A stretch of 64,000 nucleotides of DNA from positions 62,001 to 126,000 of the forward strand of contig JBGCET010000032.1 of the NCBI GenBank assembly GCA_045106555.1. Reading direction: 5' to 3'. The stretch's first letter is position 1; each line of letters begins with the position of its first letter. The notes under the pieces are model-generated. The model was not told the origin of the DNA. It was given only the letters and a program-made list of their open reading frames with translations, and searched no databases. The position numbers and the translations under genes are program-made. The stretch is from JANQOZ01 sp045106555 (GTDB lineage Bacteria > Pseudomonadota > Gammaproteobacteria > Xanthomonadales > SZUA-38). Below are positions 34,901 through 49,900 of the stretch, piece by piece.

Positions 34901-37900
34901 CGCTGGCGATGGATATGCTGGTTGAACCTGGTTTTGACAGCGAGCGGCTGGCGGTGGCTGTGGATCGAAACATCGAGAGTATGCGCAGACGCAACGATGA
35001 CACCCGTTCCATCGAACCACGAATGTGGTCCGAAATTATGCTGGGGGATGGTTTTTTTGCCACCCGGGTGTCTACCCAGGACAGCATCAGTGCGATTGAT
35101 GCCGACACGATGACCGAGGTAGTGAAACGCGTGTTCGCCCGTGGAAATCTGGTTATTGCGGTCAGCGGCGACATTAACGCAGACACGGCGGTAAGTGCAT
35201 TGAGCAAAGCGTTGGATCGTCTCCCTGTTAGCGCTGACCTTCCATCGATCCCGGATCAGCTCGGCCCAAAAGACCCTGGTCTCTATACGGTCAACAAAAG
35301 TGATGTGAACCAGACCCGCGTCACCGTGGGTTTGCCAGGTCCTCGGGTAAATCATCCGGACGAGTTTGCGATCGCGGTCATGAACGACATTCTGGGCGGT
35401 GGCGGTTTTACCAGCCGGATTACCTCTCGGGTGCGAAGTGATGAAGGTTTGGCGTATTCGGCGGGCAGCCGGTTCAGTCTTGGACGCCATTACGACGGAC
35501 AGTTTCGGGCCTATTTTCAATCGAAAAACCCCAGCGTTGCGCAAGCCCTGGCCATTGTGATCGAGGAAATTGAGCGAATTCGCACCTCCCAGGTGACCGA
35601 GCAGGAACTAAGTACAGCGATAGAGTCCCGCACTGCTTTCCTGGCCGAACTCTACGCCAGCGCGGATGCATCCGCTCGCAGATTTGCCAGCGATGAGATT
35701 AACAACGAGCCAGCAGGCCGCTGGCGCAACTATGAAGCCAATGTGCGTGCGGTGAGTATTGCTGACGTGCAGGAGGCGGCCAGCAAACATCTGGACCCTT
35801 CGGCTTTACGCATTTTGCTGGTAGGGAAAATAGACGAGGCGCTGGCGGGGGACGGCGACCATGGGACGGTGCAGTCAGTCACCGGACAGTCGCCGACCAA
35901 CATCGCGCTACGCGATCCTCTGACCCAACAGCCTCTGGCAACCGAGCAATAGGAGTTATTTCATGATTGTTGGCGTTCCTACAGAAATCAAAAATCACGA
36001 ATACCGGGTGGGTCTGGTGCCGTCGTCGGTTCGTGAACTGACTGCACGCAAACACGAGGTGCTGGTGCAGCAGGGTGCGGGCCTGGGTATTGGTCTGACC
36101 GACAGCGACTACGTCGCTGCCGGCGCCCGCGTGGTTGAGGATGCGGCAGCGGTGTTTGACCAGGCTGAAATGATCGTCAAGGTGAAAGAGCCTCAGGCGG
36201 TCGAGCGTGCGATGCTGCGTGAACATCACCTCCTGTTTACGTATCTGCATCTGGCTCCAGACCCAGATCAAACTCGCGACCTGGTCGACTCAGGCGCTTG
36301 CTGCATCGCCTATGAAACGGTCACCGATGACGATGGGCGTTTGCCGTTGCTGGCCCCCATGTCCGAGGTTGCCGGGCGATTATCAGTGCAGGCCGGGGCT
36401 GCTTCACTGGAGAAGGCCAAGGGCGGTGCAGGCGTTCTGCTCGGCGGCGTGCCAGGCGTTGACCCGGGTCGAGTGGTGATCATCGGCGGCGGTGTTGTCG
36501 GAATCAACGCGGCCCAAATGGCGGTAGGGTTGGGTGCCAATATTACGGTGTTGGATCGCTCGCTGGATGTCCTGCGAAAAATCGACCTCCAGTTCGATAG
36601 TAGACTCAATACGGTTTTTTCCACTGCGGAATCCATCGAGCGTCTGTGCGTTGAGGCTGATTTGGTGATTGGCGGTGTGCTGATTCCCGGCGCTGCCGCG
36701 CCCAAACTGGTGACTCGGGACATTATCAAGAAGATGCGTCCTGGCAGCGTGTTCGTCGATGTAGCCATCGATCAGGGCGGCTGCGCAGCAACCTCTAAAG
36801 CCACGACCCATGACGACCCGGTGTATGTGGTTGATGATGTGGTCCACTACTGCGTCGCTAACATGCCGGGCGCTGTGCCAAGAACCTCGACCTTCGCCCT
36901 GAACAACGCCACGTTACCGTTTGTTCTATCGCTGGCCCAAAGGGGTGCCGAGCCCGCTATGGCGGCCGACCCCCACTTACGCAATGGCCTCAACGTATTC
37001 CGCGGCAAGGTTACCCAAAAAGAAGTGGCCGAAGCGCTGGGCTACGACTACGCCCCGTACCATTAGATGGACGCGCCAAGCGACACCCCATTTTCTCAAA
37101 AATAGCTTCTTCGAAAATAAGAAACTCTCAAACCCGGGTCTGGCCATGACCTCTGACGATCCATTTGTAACTGGTTAACTCCGGCAACGCCATAGGCCCC
37201 CGAGCATGCAGCTTCTGGGTACTGATGCCAATCTCAGCCCCCATGCCAAACTGCGCGCCATCAGTAAATGCGGTAGAGGCGTTGGCATAAACAGCGGCGG
37301 CGTCAACGCAGCGTAACCAGGTTTCCACCACGGTGGAATCTTCCGCCACAATGGCTTCGCTGTGACCCGACGAGTGAACCGCTACATGTTCCAGCGCTTC
37401 GTTGAAATCTCCAACCACTTTGACCGCCAAAGTCATGGATAAAAACTCCTGCCCAAAATCGTCTGGCGTAGCGCGATGCAGTTCGCCGGCATAGCGACCT
37501 TTCAACGTCTCAAAGGCCGACGCTTCGGCAAGCACCTTGGCGTGATGGATCGCTCCGAGGTCCTGCAAAATTTCCGGCAGGTCCGTCAGTCGGGATTCGT
37601 GAATTAACAGCGTGTCCAGCGCATTGCAGACGCTGACCCGGCGGGCTTTCGAGTTAGTGACGATGGCGCGGGCTTTGTCCAGGTCGGCACTGGCATCGAC
37701 GTAGACATGAACGATGCCCGCGCCGGTTTCAATGACCGGTATCTTGGCGTGTTCGCGCACATGGTCAATAAGTCCCTGGCTGCCCCTGGGAATGGCAACA
37801 TCCACCACCTCGGTTGCCTCCAGCACAGGTTTCAGGGCCTCTCGCTCAGCAGGTGCCAGCGTAATGGCGTCTTGGGGAAGGTCGTGTTCGGCGAGGGCTG

Positions 37901-40900
37901 AGTGAATAATTTCAACGATGGCTTGGTTGGAGTCTCTGGCGTCGCGACTGCCCTTCAGTAACGCAGCATTGCCGCTCATTAAGCACAGGGCGGAGACATC
38001 GACAGTGACGTTAGGGCGCGATTCAAACACGATAGCGACAACCCCCAGAGGTACCCGAGTTTTTTCCAGCTGTAAGCCGTTGTCCAGCGATTTACGTTCC
38101 AGAACCTGACCCACCGGGCATTCCAGCTCCGCCACACAGTCGATATCAGCGGCAATCTGTTCCACCCGTTCGCAGGTGAGCAGCAGTCGATCGTATTTTG
38201 GGTTGCTCGGATCCATTCGTTTAAGGTCAAGGGCATTGGCCTCAAGCACCGCGGGAACGTTTTGCCGCAGGCGATCGGCAATGGTGTGGACTACTTCGGA
38301 TAAGGTTGCCGGCGCAGCGAGCATCAGCTGCCGCGAAGCGGCTTTGACTCGACTCAGCGCCGATTGAACCCGCTGGTGGGTCGTGTGGTCGTCAGGTGTG
38401 GAGAGGTTGTTCATGATTCGACATACAGGTAGTCGTAGTGGATCAGAGGTTTTTGTTGCTGCTGGCCAATGCGCTTTCGTGCGATGTCAGCACCATACTG
38501 TGCACGACCATAACCGATTGGGCCGGATTTTTCGTCGACAATGGTGATGATGTCGCCGCGGACAAAATTGCCAGTGATGGCGACAATACCCACCGGCAAC
38601 AGGCTGGCCAGCCGGTTTGGACTCAGTAGAGCTGCTGCCGCTCCGGAGTTGACGGTGACGCTGGCACTCCCGGCGGGCGCTCCCGCGACCCAGCGTTTGG
38701 GCTGGGTGGGCTGTTTGGCCTGGGCTGGGAAGCAGGTGCCGTAACCGCGGCCTGCCGCGATGTCGCTGATCACGCCGGGACGGCGACCCTGGGCAATCCA
38801 CACTTCGGTGCCCAGACTAGCCAGCTTTCGTGCGCTGCGTATTTTGCTGGCGATTCCGCCACGACCAAATTCGGAGGTGTTGTTAGCGGCATCGGGTGAG
38901 AAAGACTGTCCGGTCCAGCGGCCAATCAACTGACTTGCAGGGTCATCGGGCGGTCCATCGAACACGCCGTCCACATCAGTCAGCAGTATCAGCTGGCGGG
39001 CACCTAGCATGGATGCGAGCAGGGCGGCCAATTCATCGTTGTCGGTAAACATCAGTTCGGTGACAGACACGACGTCGTTTTCATTCACTACCGGCACAAT
39101 ACGGTGGTCCAGCGCACCCAGCAGACATCCGCGCATGTTCAGGTAGTGTCGGCGACTGGCGAAATCCTGCCGAGTAGCCAGCACCTGAGCGGCGGTGAGG
39201 TCATGTTGCTCAAAGGCCTGTTGGTAGAAAGTCATCAGTGCGGCCTGGCCGATGGCCGCCAGCAGCTGCCGGCGCTGAACCGGGTGTTTCTCATTCAGCA
39301 CAGATTCTGGCGCATTGCCCATGCCTACCGCCACGGCGCCGGAGGAAACCAACACGGTGGGTTGGCCCGCATTGGCCAACTCGGCGATTTGGCTTGCAAT
39401 CGCATTCAGACTGGCTTTGTCCAGCAGTCCCAGCTTGTCTCTGGCCACTGCGCTGCCCAGCTTGATGATGATGGGGGCCGTAGGCGTTGTGCCCGGAATT
39501 TGGTCAGTCATGGTTTACACTTAGCGCTCATTTCCATCAGTCTGTGGTTTCATGTCGAGCCCCTCTGCGACAAAGTCTCGCTACATCACGTTGGCCGGTC
39601 ACAAGACCTTGAAGGCCGAGTTTGAACGACTCTGGCGTCGGGAGCGACCCCTGGTGGTGAAAGCCTTGGGAGAAGCCGCCGCCGAAGGCGATCGGTCAGA
39701 AAACGCCGAATACATTTACCGCAAAAAACAGCTGCGGGAAATGGATCGACGAATCCGCTACCTGGCCAAGCGACTGGACGTGGTGTGCGTTGTTGAGCAA
39801 CTTCCCGCCGACCGTGGCCGTGTGTTTTTCGGTGCCTGGGTGGTTCTGCATGATAGTGCCGGAAAGCGCCAGCGATATCGACTGGTAGGTGCCGATGAAA
39901 TTGGCGCGGCTAAAGGCCATATCAGCATCGATTCACCCATGGCGAAGGCTCTGTTGGGGCATCGTGTGGGGGACGAGTTTTCCGTCACAACGCCAGCCGG
40001 AGAGGCTGACTACGAGATTTTGGGAATTTCCTATGAGTCGCTGAAATAGCCAGTGCTCAGCGCATCTTGTGCGCAACCCAATCTTGCGCTTATAGTTCGA
40101 CCAGACGACCAGTGAGGAATACCCGTGCAGGAGCTGACCCAAGAACGCATCGCCAAAGTCCGTAAGGAGTTTGAGTACTTTGACTCCGACAGCAGTGGCC
40201 ATTTGGACATCAAAGAGTTTCGCGAACTGTTCCGGGTGATCGCTCCCGAGGCCGGTCGTTCAGAATCTGACGAAGCCTTTAAGGCCATTGATGAGGATGG
40301 TTCCGAGGCCATTGAATTCGACGAATTCCTGGCCTGGTGGGAGACCAACTGGTCGGTTTACTGAACACACAGAAGCTGCGCAACTTGGCCTGTGGTGCCA
40401 AGCTGGCGTTGTGGTCGGCCGTTTTGTGTTTGCCCGCGCTGATGCTAATCAGCGGTTGTGCAACCCGGCCGCCGGCAGATACGTCGAGTATCTGCGCGAT
40501 TTTTTCCGAGAAACCGCGCTGGTTCCGAGCAGCAAAGGCTTCTGAGAATCGCTGGGGTACGCCGGTGCACATTCAGATGGCCATTATTCATCAGGAATCG
40601 CGGTTTGTTTCCGATGCGGCGCCACCGCGCCGTCGCTTGCTTGGCGTCATTCCTACTACTCGGCCTTCCAGCGCCTTCGGGTACGCCCAGGTGAAAGATG
40701 AGACCTGGGACTGGTATCGGCGCGATACCGGCAATCGCGGTGCTGATCGCGACAACTTTGCCGACGCGATGGATTTTGTGGGTTGGTATACCGACGTGTC
40801 GCGACGTCAGGTTGGGCTGTCGAAATGGGACCCGTACGGTCAGTATCTGGCCTACCACGAGGGCCACGGCGGCTATGCTCGCAAAACCTACAACGCCAAA

Positions 40901-43900
40901 GGGTGGCTGAAAACCGTGGCCAAAAAAGTCGACACTCGAGCGAAAGAGTGGGGCGCTCAACTCAAACGTTGTGAAGACAGTCTGGAAGACGGCAGCTGGT
41001 GGCCGTTTGGCGGTTGAAAGTGGGTCAAACGGCGTCCACTGCGGGTCGACACGTTCACAGTTCTGGTGGGTGCTGCACGTGGGGGCTGCTCCACAGGTCC
41101 AACCTGCTGACTCGCTGATAAAACCGGCGCAAATACCGACCGCGCTGACCGACCGAGGTACCCGCAGCGAGCCAGCTGATAACCATCGCCGGCAGTGCCT
41201 CGAACAGCAAGACCTGGCTGTGGGCTAGCTTACGCCTGGCACCGGTCAGGTGTTGTTGAATGTAACGGTGGCGCGAAATGACCACCTCAGATCGGGTCAG
41301 GGCTCTCACCTGCGGATTGATCCGGCTAGAGCCGCCGTGGTGGTGAATGATGGAGCACTGCGACAACACAACGCAGGGCAAACCTTGGCGTTCTGCTCGG
41401 CGGCAAAGGTCCACATCTTCTGAGTACATGAAGTATTGATCGTCCCATCCGCCAAGGGCCTGATAATCCCGTTGTCTGATCATCAGAAATGCCCCGGTGA
41501 CCCACTGGTGGTTATCAAGCATTTTCGTTGGCCCTACGCGGCGTAGCGAACTCATGAGCAATCTGCCTGGACCCGCCATCGTCCACCAACGGGGAAATTG
41601 GCCACCAACCTTGCGTGCCTGCCCCTGATCTCCGCGCTGTTGCACACTGGTAATCTGCGAACGTCCGCCGGCTAACTCCCAGCAGCTGGCGACGGCTTGG
41701 CTATGGTCTACGCAGTCTGGGTTAAGAAACAGCAATGTTTCGCCCGTCGCGGTCTCGGCACCCAGGTTGCATCCGTTGGCAAATCCTCGGTTGGCGGTGT
41801 TTTCCAACCAGCGGACCCAGCCAAAGGACTGGCGAAACTCTGCCAGTTGGCCGTCTGCAGATTGGTTGTCCACCACAATGACCTCACAACTGGGCGTTCC
41901 AGCGTCTACCAGGTAATTGAGCGAATGAAGACAGGCCTTTAGATGCTGCCAGGCACGGAAATTGACGATAACAATAGACAGGTCCATGAGGTGGTCGGCG
42001 GCGCGCTTATCGAGGGTGATTGATGCACTTGAGAATGATGCCGGTCTGATCGTCATCCGCACCCTGCTGGTCAAGAAATCGGATCAGCGCCTCATCGATG
42101 GCGGCCAGAATGCGTTCCGCCGATTGGGCTCGATTGACGCGAATCAATTGTTCAACGCGAGTTTGCCCAAACCGTTCGCCGTCACTGGCTTTGGCTTCAT
42201 AGGCGCCATCGGAGAGGGTGGCGATAACGTCGCCAGGTGCCAGGTTGATGCTGCGGGTTTGAGGGGTCATGTCCGGCAATACGCCTAAGGGTGGTGCGTC
42301 GGCCTGCATCACCAGAAAACGGTCGTTGGCGGCCTGGTAATGCAGGATGGGAGCCTGGCCGGCGCTGAACACGTGCAGCTGATGGGTTGCCGGGTTCAGC
42401 CGTCCCAGCCATGCGGTAACAAAGCGCCCGCCGTGGGAGTCGGCCACCAGCTGTTCATTCATTTGGGTAATGATTTCGCCCAGGGGGCGACCCAGGCGCA
42501 CACCCATACGAAACAGGGAGCGCACCTCTGCCGCGGTTAAGGCAGGCCCCATGCCATGCCCGGTAGCGTCTGACAGCACCAGATATACCTCGTCAGGGTG
42601 TTGCTGGGTCAGCGCCGCCTGTGTGCCGTTTCGTTTGACACCCATGACGTCGTAGGTGTCGCCACCCGTGGCGTCGGCGGGACGGCTGCCGGCCGCAATC
42701 TGGTAGCCCAGGACGGCGGGGAATTCCTGGGGAAAGGTCTTTTGCTGTATTTGTCGGGCCAGTTGCAGGTCGTCTTCCAGCTTCAGCAGATTGGCCAACC
42801 CGGATCGCATCAACTCGTGGGCCCTGGCAAGATTGGTGACCTCGCGCAAGGACGATCGAATGGGGTCTCGATTGGCCAGGTCGCCCTGACTTATCAGCAG
42901 GCTTTGATCGGCCAGTCGGGAAATTGGACCCGCATACCGACGGGAAAGGGTAATCGCTCGGTATACCGCAAATGCGACAACCGCCAGCACCACGCTAAGG
43001 ACCAGCAGACGAAGCTGTTGAATACTGCCGAGCATTTCGTCTTCAGGGACCAGAACGCCGGTAAACAGCTGCTCAGTGGCATTCAGCGGTATCCACTTAG
43101 CCTGGCCCCACCAATGGCGGCCATCGGATCGAAACCGAACCGGGTCCACCTCAACCAAGCCATTGGGGTCGGATTGAAAGGCGGTGGCTGCGTCCATGGC
43201 CAGGGCAAAACCCAGTTCGTGCGGGCGTTTGAGATACGCATTGTCGCGAGCGCTTTGGGCGGCAAACTGGGGCAGATTAGGCAAGCCAATAATCTGCCCG
43301 CTGTCGTCGGTGACCAGAACCAGCCCCTGATAACCCACGTCAAAATTTCGAGTGAATTCTGAGATGTCTTCCAGCAGAACGTCCAGCGCCACTACCCAGG
43401 AATTCCCCGTACTGTCCTGTATGCGACTTGAGGCAGTGATTCCGGGTTGGCCTGAGCCGATAAATGGGTAAGCCGCGGTCCAGCGGATTTCCCCCAGTGG
43501 GGCCTCAAGTACCTGTTGATACCAAAGGCGGTCAGCCGGGTCGAACTGGTAATCGATGGCGTCCCAGGTTTGGCGGTCGCTTTCCAGTGGGCGAGTGCGG
43601 GCCGGCGTCGTTCCTGCCCCGTCAACCAGGTTGAGCGTCCACACATCACTCAATCGATTGACCTGCAAAACTCGCCGCTGGGGATCCACAATCAAGGCAC
43701 CGTATAGCTGTGGCGACGCCTTCAGTAACGGCCAAACCAGGTTTCGGCCGCCAATGCCGGTTGCTGGCTCCACCAAATTTTCCGAAGTCCAGTGTTGCAG
43801 GAGTGTCTGTGCATGGCGGACCGGGGTGATGAACTGAGCAACTTGAGCCTCCGTGCGGTCGATGGTTTGACCAATCAAAATTCGGGACAAGCTGCTTGTG

Positions 43901-46900
43901 AGTTGATTGGCGCCAACAAACGTGGTGACCAAGACCGCCACTCCCACGAGCAAAACCAGCAGCAGCATGTTGTTCAGCAGGCTTTGTCGGATTGAGGTCT
44001 GGCGAGGCTCAGGCATCGGTGTCGCCCACCATTTCTATTTCATCCACGCCCAAGTAGGCCGACACGGCGGTGAGTATTTGTTCTACCGTGGCATTGAGTT
44101 CGGCTCCGTACAGGGCCGCGTGGTCCACGCCTTCGGTCCAGCCATAAATACTGTGGCGGAGGTAATCGGCGGTATGGGCTCGGGTCATCAGGTCATCGAT
44201 CACTCGCTGCATTTCACTGGGGGTCGGGGTCACTTCGAGTTGCGCAAACAGCTCACTGAGAGCGACGAACACCGGCGCCGCTGCGGGCTCCAATCCAAAC
44301 TCCTGAGCCTGATAGGCCACCTGGCTTGACCCCGGATCTGTCCAAAGCCGGAAACTGACCTTCTGCAGCGAATGATAGAGCGGCTCTTCTGAAATCAGAA
44401 ACATCAGGAAGTTGCGGGCATTGGCGGTCAGGGTAGCCAGGGGATACGACCATTGGCCGGTCCGCACAAAGGTATTCAGGCGGATATGGTGCCGGAAGTC
44501 TGCCTGTTGCAGCTGGTCGATAATTAAAATGGTGGTGTCGGCTTCGCTGTAGGCGCAGGCCTCCGACATGGTCCGGTCGAAGGCGCTGAGCGGGGCCTGT
44601 TCTTCGTCCGTCTCTCGCTCGTTTACCACTTCGGGCTGGGAAAAGTCGTGAAACAGCACGTGGTCATATTCAAGTGCCCCGGCCAGCGCGTTGGCAAAGG
44701 CTGTTTTCCGACGCTGCATGTCGCCTTCGATATTGAGGCAGCGAAGCTCTCGCCCCGGGGCATTGAGGAAACAACGCATCTGGTATTCGTAGTCATCGTT
44801 GGACTCAAATCCAAATTCGCTCATCAGGCGACGCAAATTAGGCATAAAACTCGGCCAGTGAATGGTAGGCCATTATACCGTTGCCGACGGCAATTCGTGG
44901 GCGGTTAAAGACTGTGCCCTATGACCCTGTGCGTTCGGCTCAGGGTTTGCAATAATTGCTCCATGACATTCCTACAACTTACCTACCGGCGGCCCGCCAG
45001 AGCTGTGCTGCCGAGCCTCATGCTGTTGTCTGGATTTCTGCTTTGCAGCGATCTCGCGGCAACGGAACTGGCCCTGAGTCCCTGCCGCATCTTTGATACG
45101 TCCGGGGTTCAATCGGCGGATGCCGAGTGTGGCATCTTCCCCATTGCGGAAAATCCCGAACGGCCCGATGGAAAAACCATAGACCTTTACGTTGCCCGGA
45201 TACCGGCTCGCGCCCCGACGCCTGCGGAAGATCCTCTGGTCGTGATTCAAGGGGGGCCAGGCGGTTCCTCGGTTGAGCTGTATGTCAGCATGCAGGACGC
45301 TTTTGACGGCATTCGAAAATCTCGGGATATCTTGCTGGTTGACCAGCGTGGCACCGGGCGATCCAACCCATTGCGCTGCGACGCAGCGGAAGAGTTGATG
45401 TCGGATGACGCACCGATTGAATTTGATCCAGTGCTGGCCGCCCAATTCAGTCGAGAATGTCTCGCAGATCTGCCCGGCAACCCGCGTTTTTATACCACCA
45501 GCGTTGCGGTCAAAGACTTAGAAGCGGTGAGAGTGGCGCTGAGTTACCCGGTACTCAACATTTATGGCGTTTCTTACGGAACCCGGGTGGCATTGCATTA
45601 CATGCGGCGCTATCCGGAGCAAACTCGGAGCGTCATTATTGACGGCGTCGCGCCTGCTCAATGGTCTCTGGGGCCAGATATTGCTCGATTCGGGCAAAAT
45701 ACGTTAGACGACATCTTTGCCCGCTGTGAAGCCTCCAGCACCTGCAGTGAACGCTTTGGCGACCTCGAAGTGAAACTTTCCGTGTTAGCCAGTCGCCTCC
45801 GGGAGAACCCGCGGGATGTGACGATCAACGACCCGCTGACTGGCCATTCCACGCCGATGACCTTCACTCAGCAACATCTGGTGATGGCTATTCGTATGAT
45901 GAGTTATCAAAGGGAGTCGCAGGCTTTGTTACCGCTGCTGATTCACGAAGCCTACAACGGCAACATACAGCCCATGGCGGCCCAGGCCCATATGGTCGGT
46001 GAGTCGCTCAGCTCAGCCTTGGCCATGGGAATGCACAATTCGGTGGTGTGCACTGAGGACATGCCTTTTATTGAAGGTTTTAACGACCAAGAATTGCGCG
46101 ATACCTACATGGGGCCGGTTCAAATGGCCTCATTGCGAGCCTTTTGTCGGGATTGGCCGCGCGGCGTTATGGATGATGATTTCAAACAGCCCTTAACGTC
46201 CGACCTTCCGGTGCTGGTGCTGTCAGGAGAGTTCGACCCGGTGACTCCTCCGCGAAACGGCGCGTTGGCCGCAGAATCGCTCAGCAACCAGCTAACGGTG
46301 GTAGCTCCCGGTCAAGGCCATGGAGTGGCGATGAGAGGCTGTATGCCTCGCATGCTGGCCACGTTTGTTGATGCAGCCGATCCTGAGGCGGTAGACGCTG
46401 AGTGCGTCAACCGGATGGGGCCGCTGGCTTTCTTTGAAGACTTTTCAGGCCCAACCCCATGATTGAAGTGAATGCTATCGGCAAACGATTTGGCAAGGTG
46501 GAGGCTGTGGCTGACGTGTCATTTTCCGCTCCCGATGGCGCAATTACTGGGCTTTTGGGTCCCAACGGGGCGGGAAAATCCACGACGTTGCGTGTGCTTT
46601 ATACCGTTCTGCGTCCTGATCGGGGCAGCGCCCGCGTGGATGGCTTTGACGTCGTGAGTCACTCGCTGCAAGCCCGCAAAGCGACTGGCGCGCTTCCCCA
46701 TGGGTCCGGTCCTTACCCACGTCTGTCAGCTCGCGAGAACGTGCGCTACTTTGGCAAGTTGAACGGGATGAGCGGTGCGCCACTGGAACGTCGTATCGAC
46801 GAACTGGCAGACATGCTGGAGATGAACGATTTTCTGGATCGTCGCACTAAAGGCTTTTCCCAAGGGCAGCGCACCAAGGTGGCCCTGGCAAGGGCGCTGG

Positions 46901-49900
46901 TGCATTCGCCGCGCAATGTCATTTTAGATGAACCCACAAACGGCCTGGACGTGATGGCCACCCGGGCTTTACGGGAGTTGATCCGGCGCCTGCGCGATGC
47001 AGGTCATTGTGTGTTGTTCTCCTCCCACGTCATGCAGGAGGTTGCCGCTCTGTGCGACGAAATTGTCATCATTGGCAAGGGCAGGGTGGTTGCTTCGGGC
47101 AGCCCGCAACAGTTGCGGGAGCGCACCGGTGAAGAAAATCTGGAAGACGCGTTCGTCAAATCCATCGGCTCAGAGGAGGGATTGGAATGAGCGCTCTGCT
47201 GACGGTATTTTTCAAAGAGGTTCAGGACAACGTCCGCGACCGACGCACGGTGCTCTCGGCCCTCGGTATGGCAGTACTGTCTCCGGCACTGTTCATGGGG
47301 CTGATGTCCTTTGTCCTGGAAACCACCGTCAGCGATGCCGAGAAGGGGATTACGCTGCCGGTAGTGGGGATGGAACGAGCGCCAAACCTGATGGATTTTT
47401 TGCGTCAGAACAATGTTGATCCGGTCAAAGGTCCAGACAACCCGGATGCCGCGGTGGCGAATCGTGATCATGGCGTGGTGCTGGTGGTACCGGAGGAATT
47501 TGGCGATAGCCTGAGTGCAGGAACGCCGGCCGCCTTGCGACTCATCTACGATAGCTCTCGAACGAAAGACTCTGAACGGGATTTCCGCCGGGTGAGAACC
47601 GTATTGCGCGCCTACAACTCAACCTTGGCTTCCATGCGGTTACAGGTTCGGGGGATTAGCCCTGCCGTCGTGCGGCCGCTGGCGATCAATGTGAGCAATG
47701 TGGCCTCGCCCTCAGCTCAGGCAGTTTCCATCTTGGGCGTCATTCCCTATTTCGTTATCTTCTCGTTGTTTATGGGGGGCTTCTATTTGGCCATCGATAC
47801 CACCGCCGGTGAGCGTGAACAGGGGTCTTTGGAGCCATTGCTTGCCCAGCCCGTGTCCCGCGCTGCGTTGGCGCTGGGCAAGCTGCTGGCCACTGCACTG
47901 TTTTCCGCCGCAACCTTACTGCTGGTGCTCATCGCGTTCTCGTTCGCCATCGATCTGGTTCCGTTAGACAAAGTGGGCATGTCGGTAGAATTTGGACTGT
48001 CCAAGGTCCTGCGACTGTTCTCCGTCCTGTGGCCCATGTCGCTGCTGGCGGCGGCTTTCATGATGGTGGTGGCCTCGTTCACCAAAAGCTTCAAGGAAGC
48101 CCAAACTTGGCTGACGATGGTTATTTTGATTCCGACATTGCCACTGATGATGGTGATGTTTCTGGCCCCGGAAGCCAATGCAGTTACCATGGCTATCCCC
48201 AGCTTCAGCCAGGCACTGATTATCACCGAGGCCATCAAAGGCGAATGGGTTTCGCTGCCACTGACTCTTTTGTCCATGGGCTGCACCTTGGTGGTCGGAA
48301 TCCTGCTGGCATTGTTGGCCGTGCGTCTTTACCAACGAGAAGGGGTTCTCTAAGCCCACTCAGATGTAGAGGGCGATGCTAGTGATGCTGTTGACACTGC
48401 AGAAGATCGTTTTCGGGGGGGCGGGCCGGCGTACGCGGTTGCAACGGGCCTATGAAGGAATGGCCCCCTGCGGTCCGCTTCATTTCCTTCAGAGGGCCTT
48501 TGCGACCGCGTGGGCCAGGATTTGTGGCGTGTTTTCTTGCACAAAAAAAGCCCGGCTAAAAAGCCGGGCAACATGTTGGGTACAAAATTTCGAAAACACC
48601 GGTGCGCCGACCAATTGAGGGGAGGCAGTCCGCGCGAGTTTGTACCCCCTGCACAGTGAGTTATCGTCAGGGGGCGGCAAGACTTTAGCTATTGTTTTAA
48701 CTTCATTTCCAGTTGACCGTCGCGTATTTCCAAATACTCGATACCGGCGGACAGGGTGTTCCAAAATCCTGGGTCTCCGCCGTATTCGCCAATCAGGTCC
48801 ACGTTCTTCAGATTGCCAAGCCAGGCGTTGGGTAGCGGCACGCCCATTAGGCTGACGCCGCGCAGGATAGCCACGGGCCGACCGTTGCGAAATGCCACTT
48901 CAAGGCCAGCGTTCACACGCAGGGTCTTTCCGCCCAGTACCGGAAAATCCCGATCCAGCGGAACCAGTAGCCGGGCACTGGCCAGATCGTCCGCCAAGTC
49001 AATGGCCAGGCGCTGGGCCATATCGGTATTGCTGGCCAGCAAGGCGTTGAGTTCGCGCTCAGAAAATGACACCTCACGGGAGGCGCCCTTTTCGCTGTAG
49101 GCTTGGGGTTCCAGTCGTGTTGAACGGTCTGTAGCCGCTTCTGTGCTTGTCGCCTCGGATTCTGTGGCGACCGCTGCAGAAATGCCGAGGCGATCAATCT
49201 TTTCATCCAGGGTGTTTTGTTCACGTTCGTTTAAGGCAACCGGTTCGAATTCCTTGGGAAACGCGTAGCGCCAGACAATCACACTGGTAATGCCTACGGT
49301 CACAATCATCACCAGCAGGCATATGCCCAGCACCTGCAGGCCGCTGAATTTTTTCTTAGGTTCTGCCACGGGTTCTTGAGGGCCGTGTCCCTGATTTGTG
49401 GTGTCGTTCATGGTTGGGAGCCTAACCCACCTCGGCGGGTGGCGTCACCTGAGGCTTGAAACGTGGGCTCAGGGCATCAACCTAGTCAAGTGAACTCAAA
49501 GAGGAATCGGTACCATTAGTAGTCGCGCCACAAAATTGTCGGACCAAGTGATAGAGCTTGAGTCCCGAATGGCCTTTCAGGACAACACCCTCCATGAACT
49601 GGATAAGGTCGTGGTGTCTCAGGCCAAGCGAATTGATGAGCTGGAAAGGGCGCTGAAGGTCCTGGTCAAACGGCTGTTGTCTCTTGAGGAGGCATCGGGC
49701 CAGGCGGGCGGCGAAGACTCAGAACCGCCACCTCACTATTGAGGTTGGTTCCTTGGGTGGACCTCAATGCAGCGATGCCCGCCATGGCAGAGTTTGGATA
49801 ATTTCAGACTCCTGGGCCATCAGCGTCTCCAGTCGCGGGTAGATGTCATCGCCAAACAGTTTCCGCGCCATGTCGGCAAACTGATGGCCATGTTTGGTTT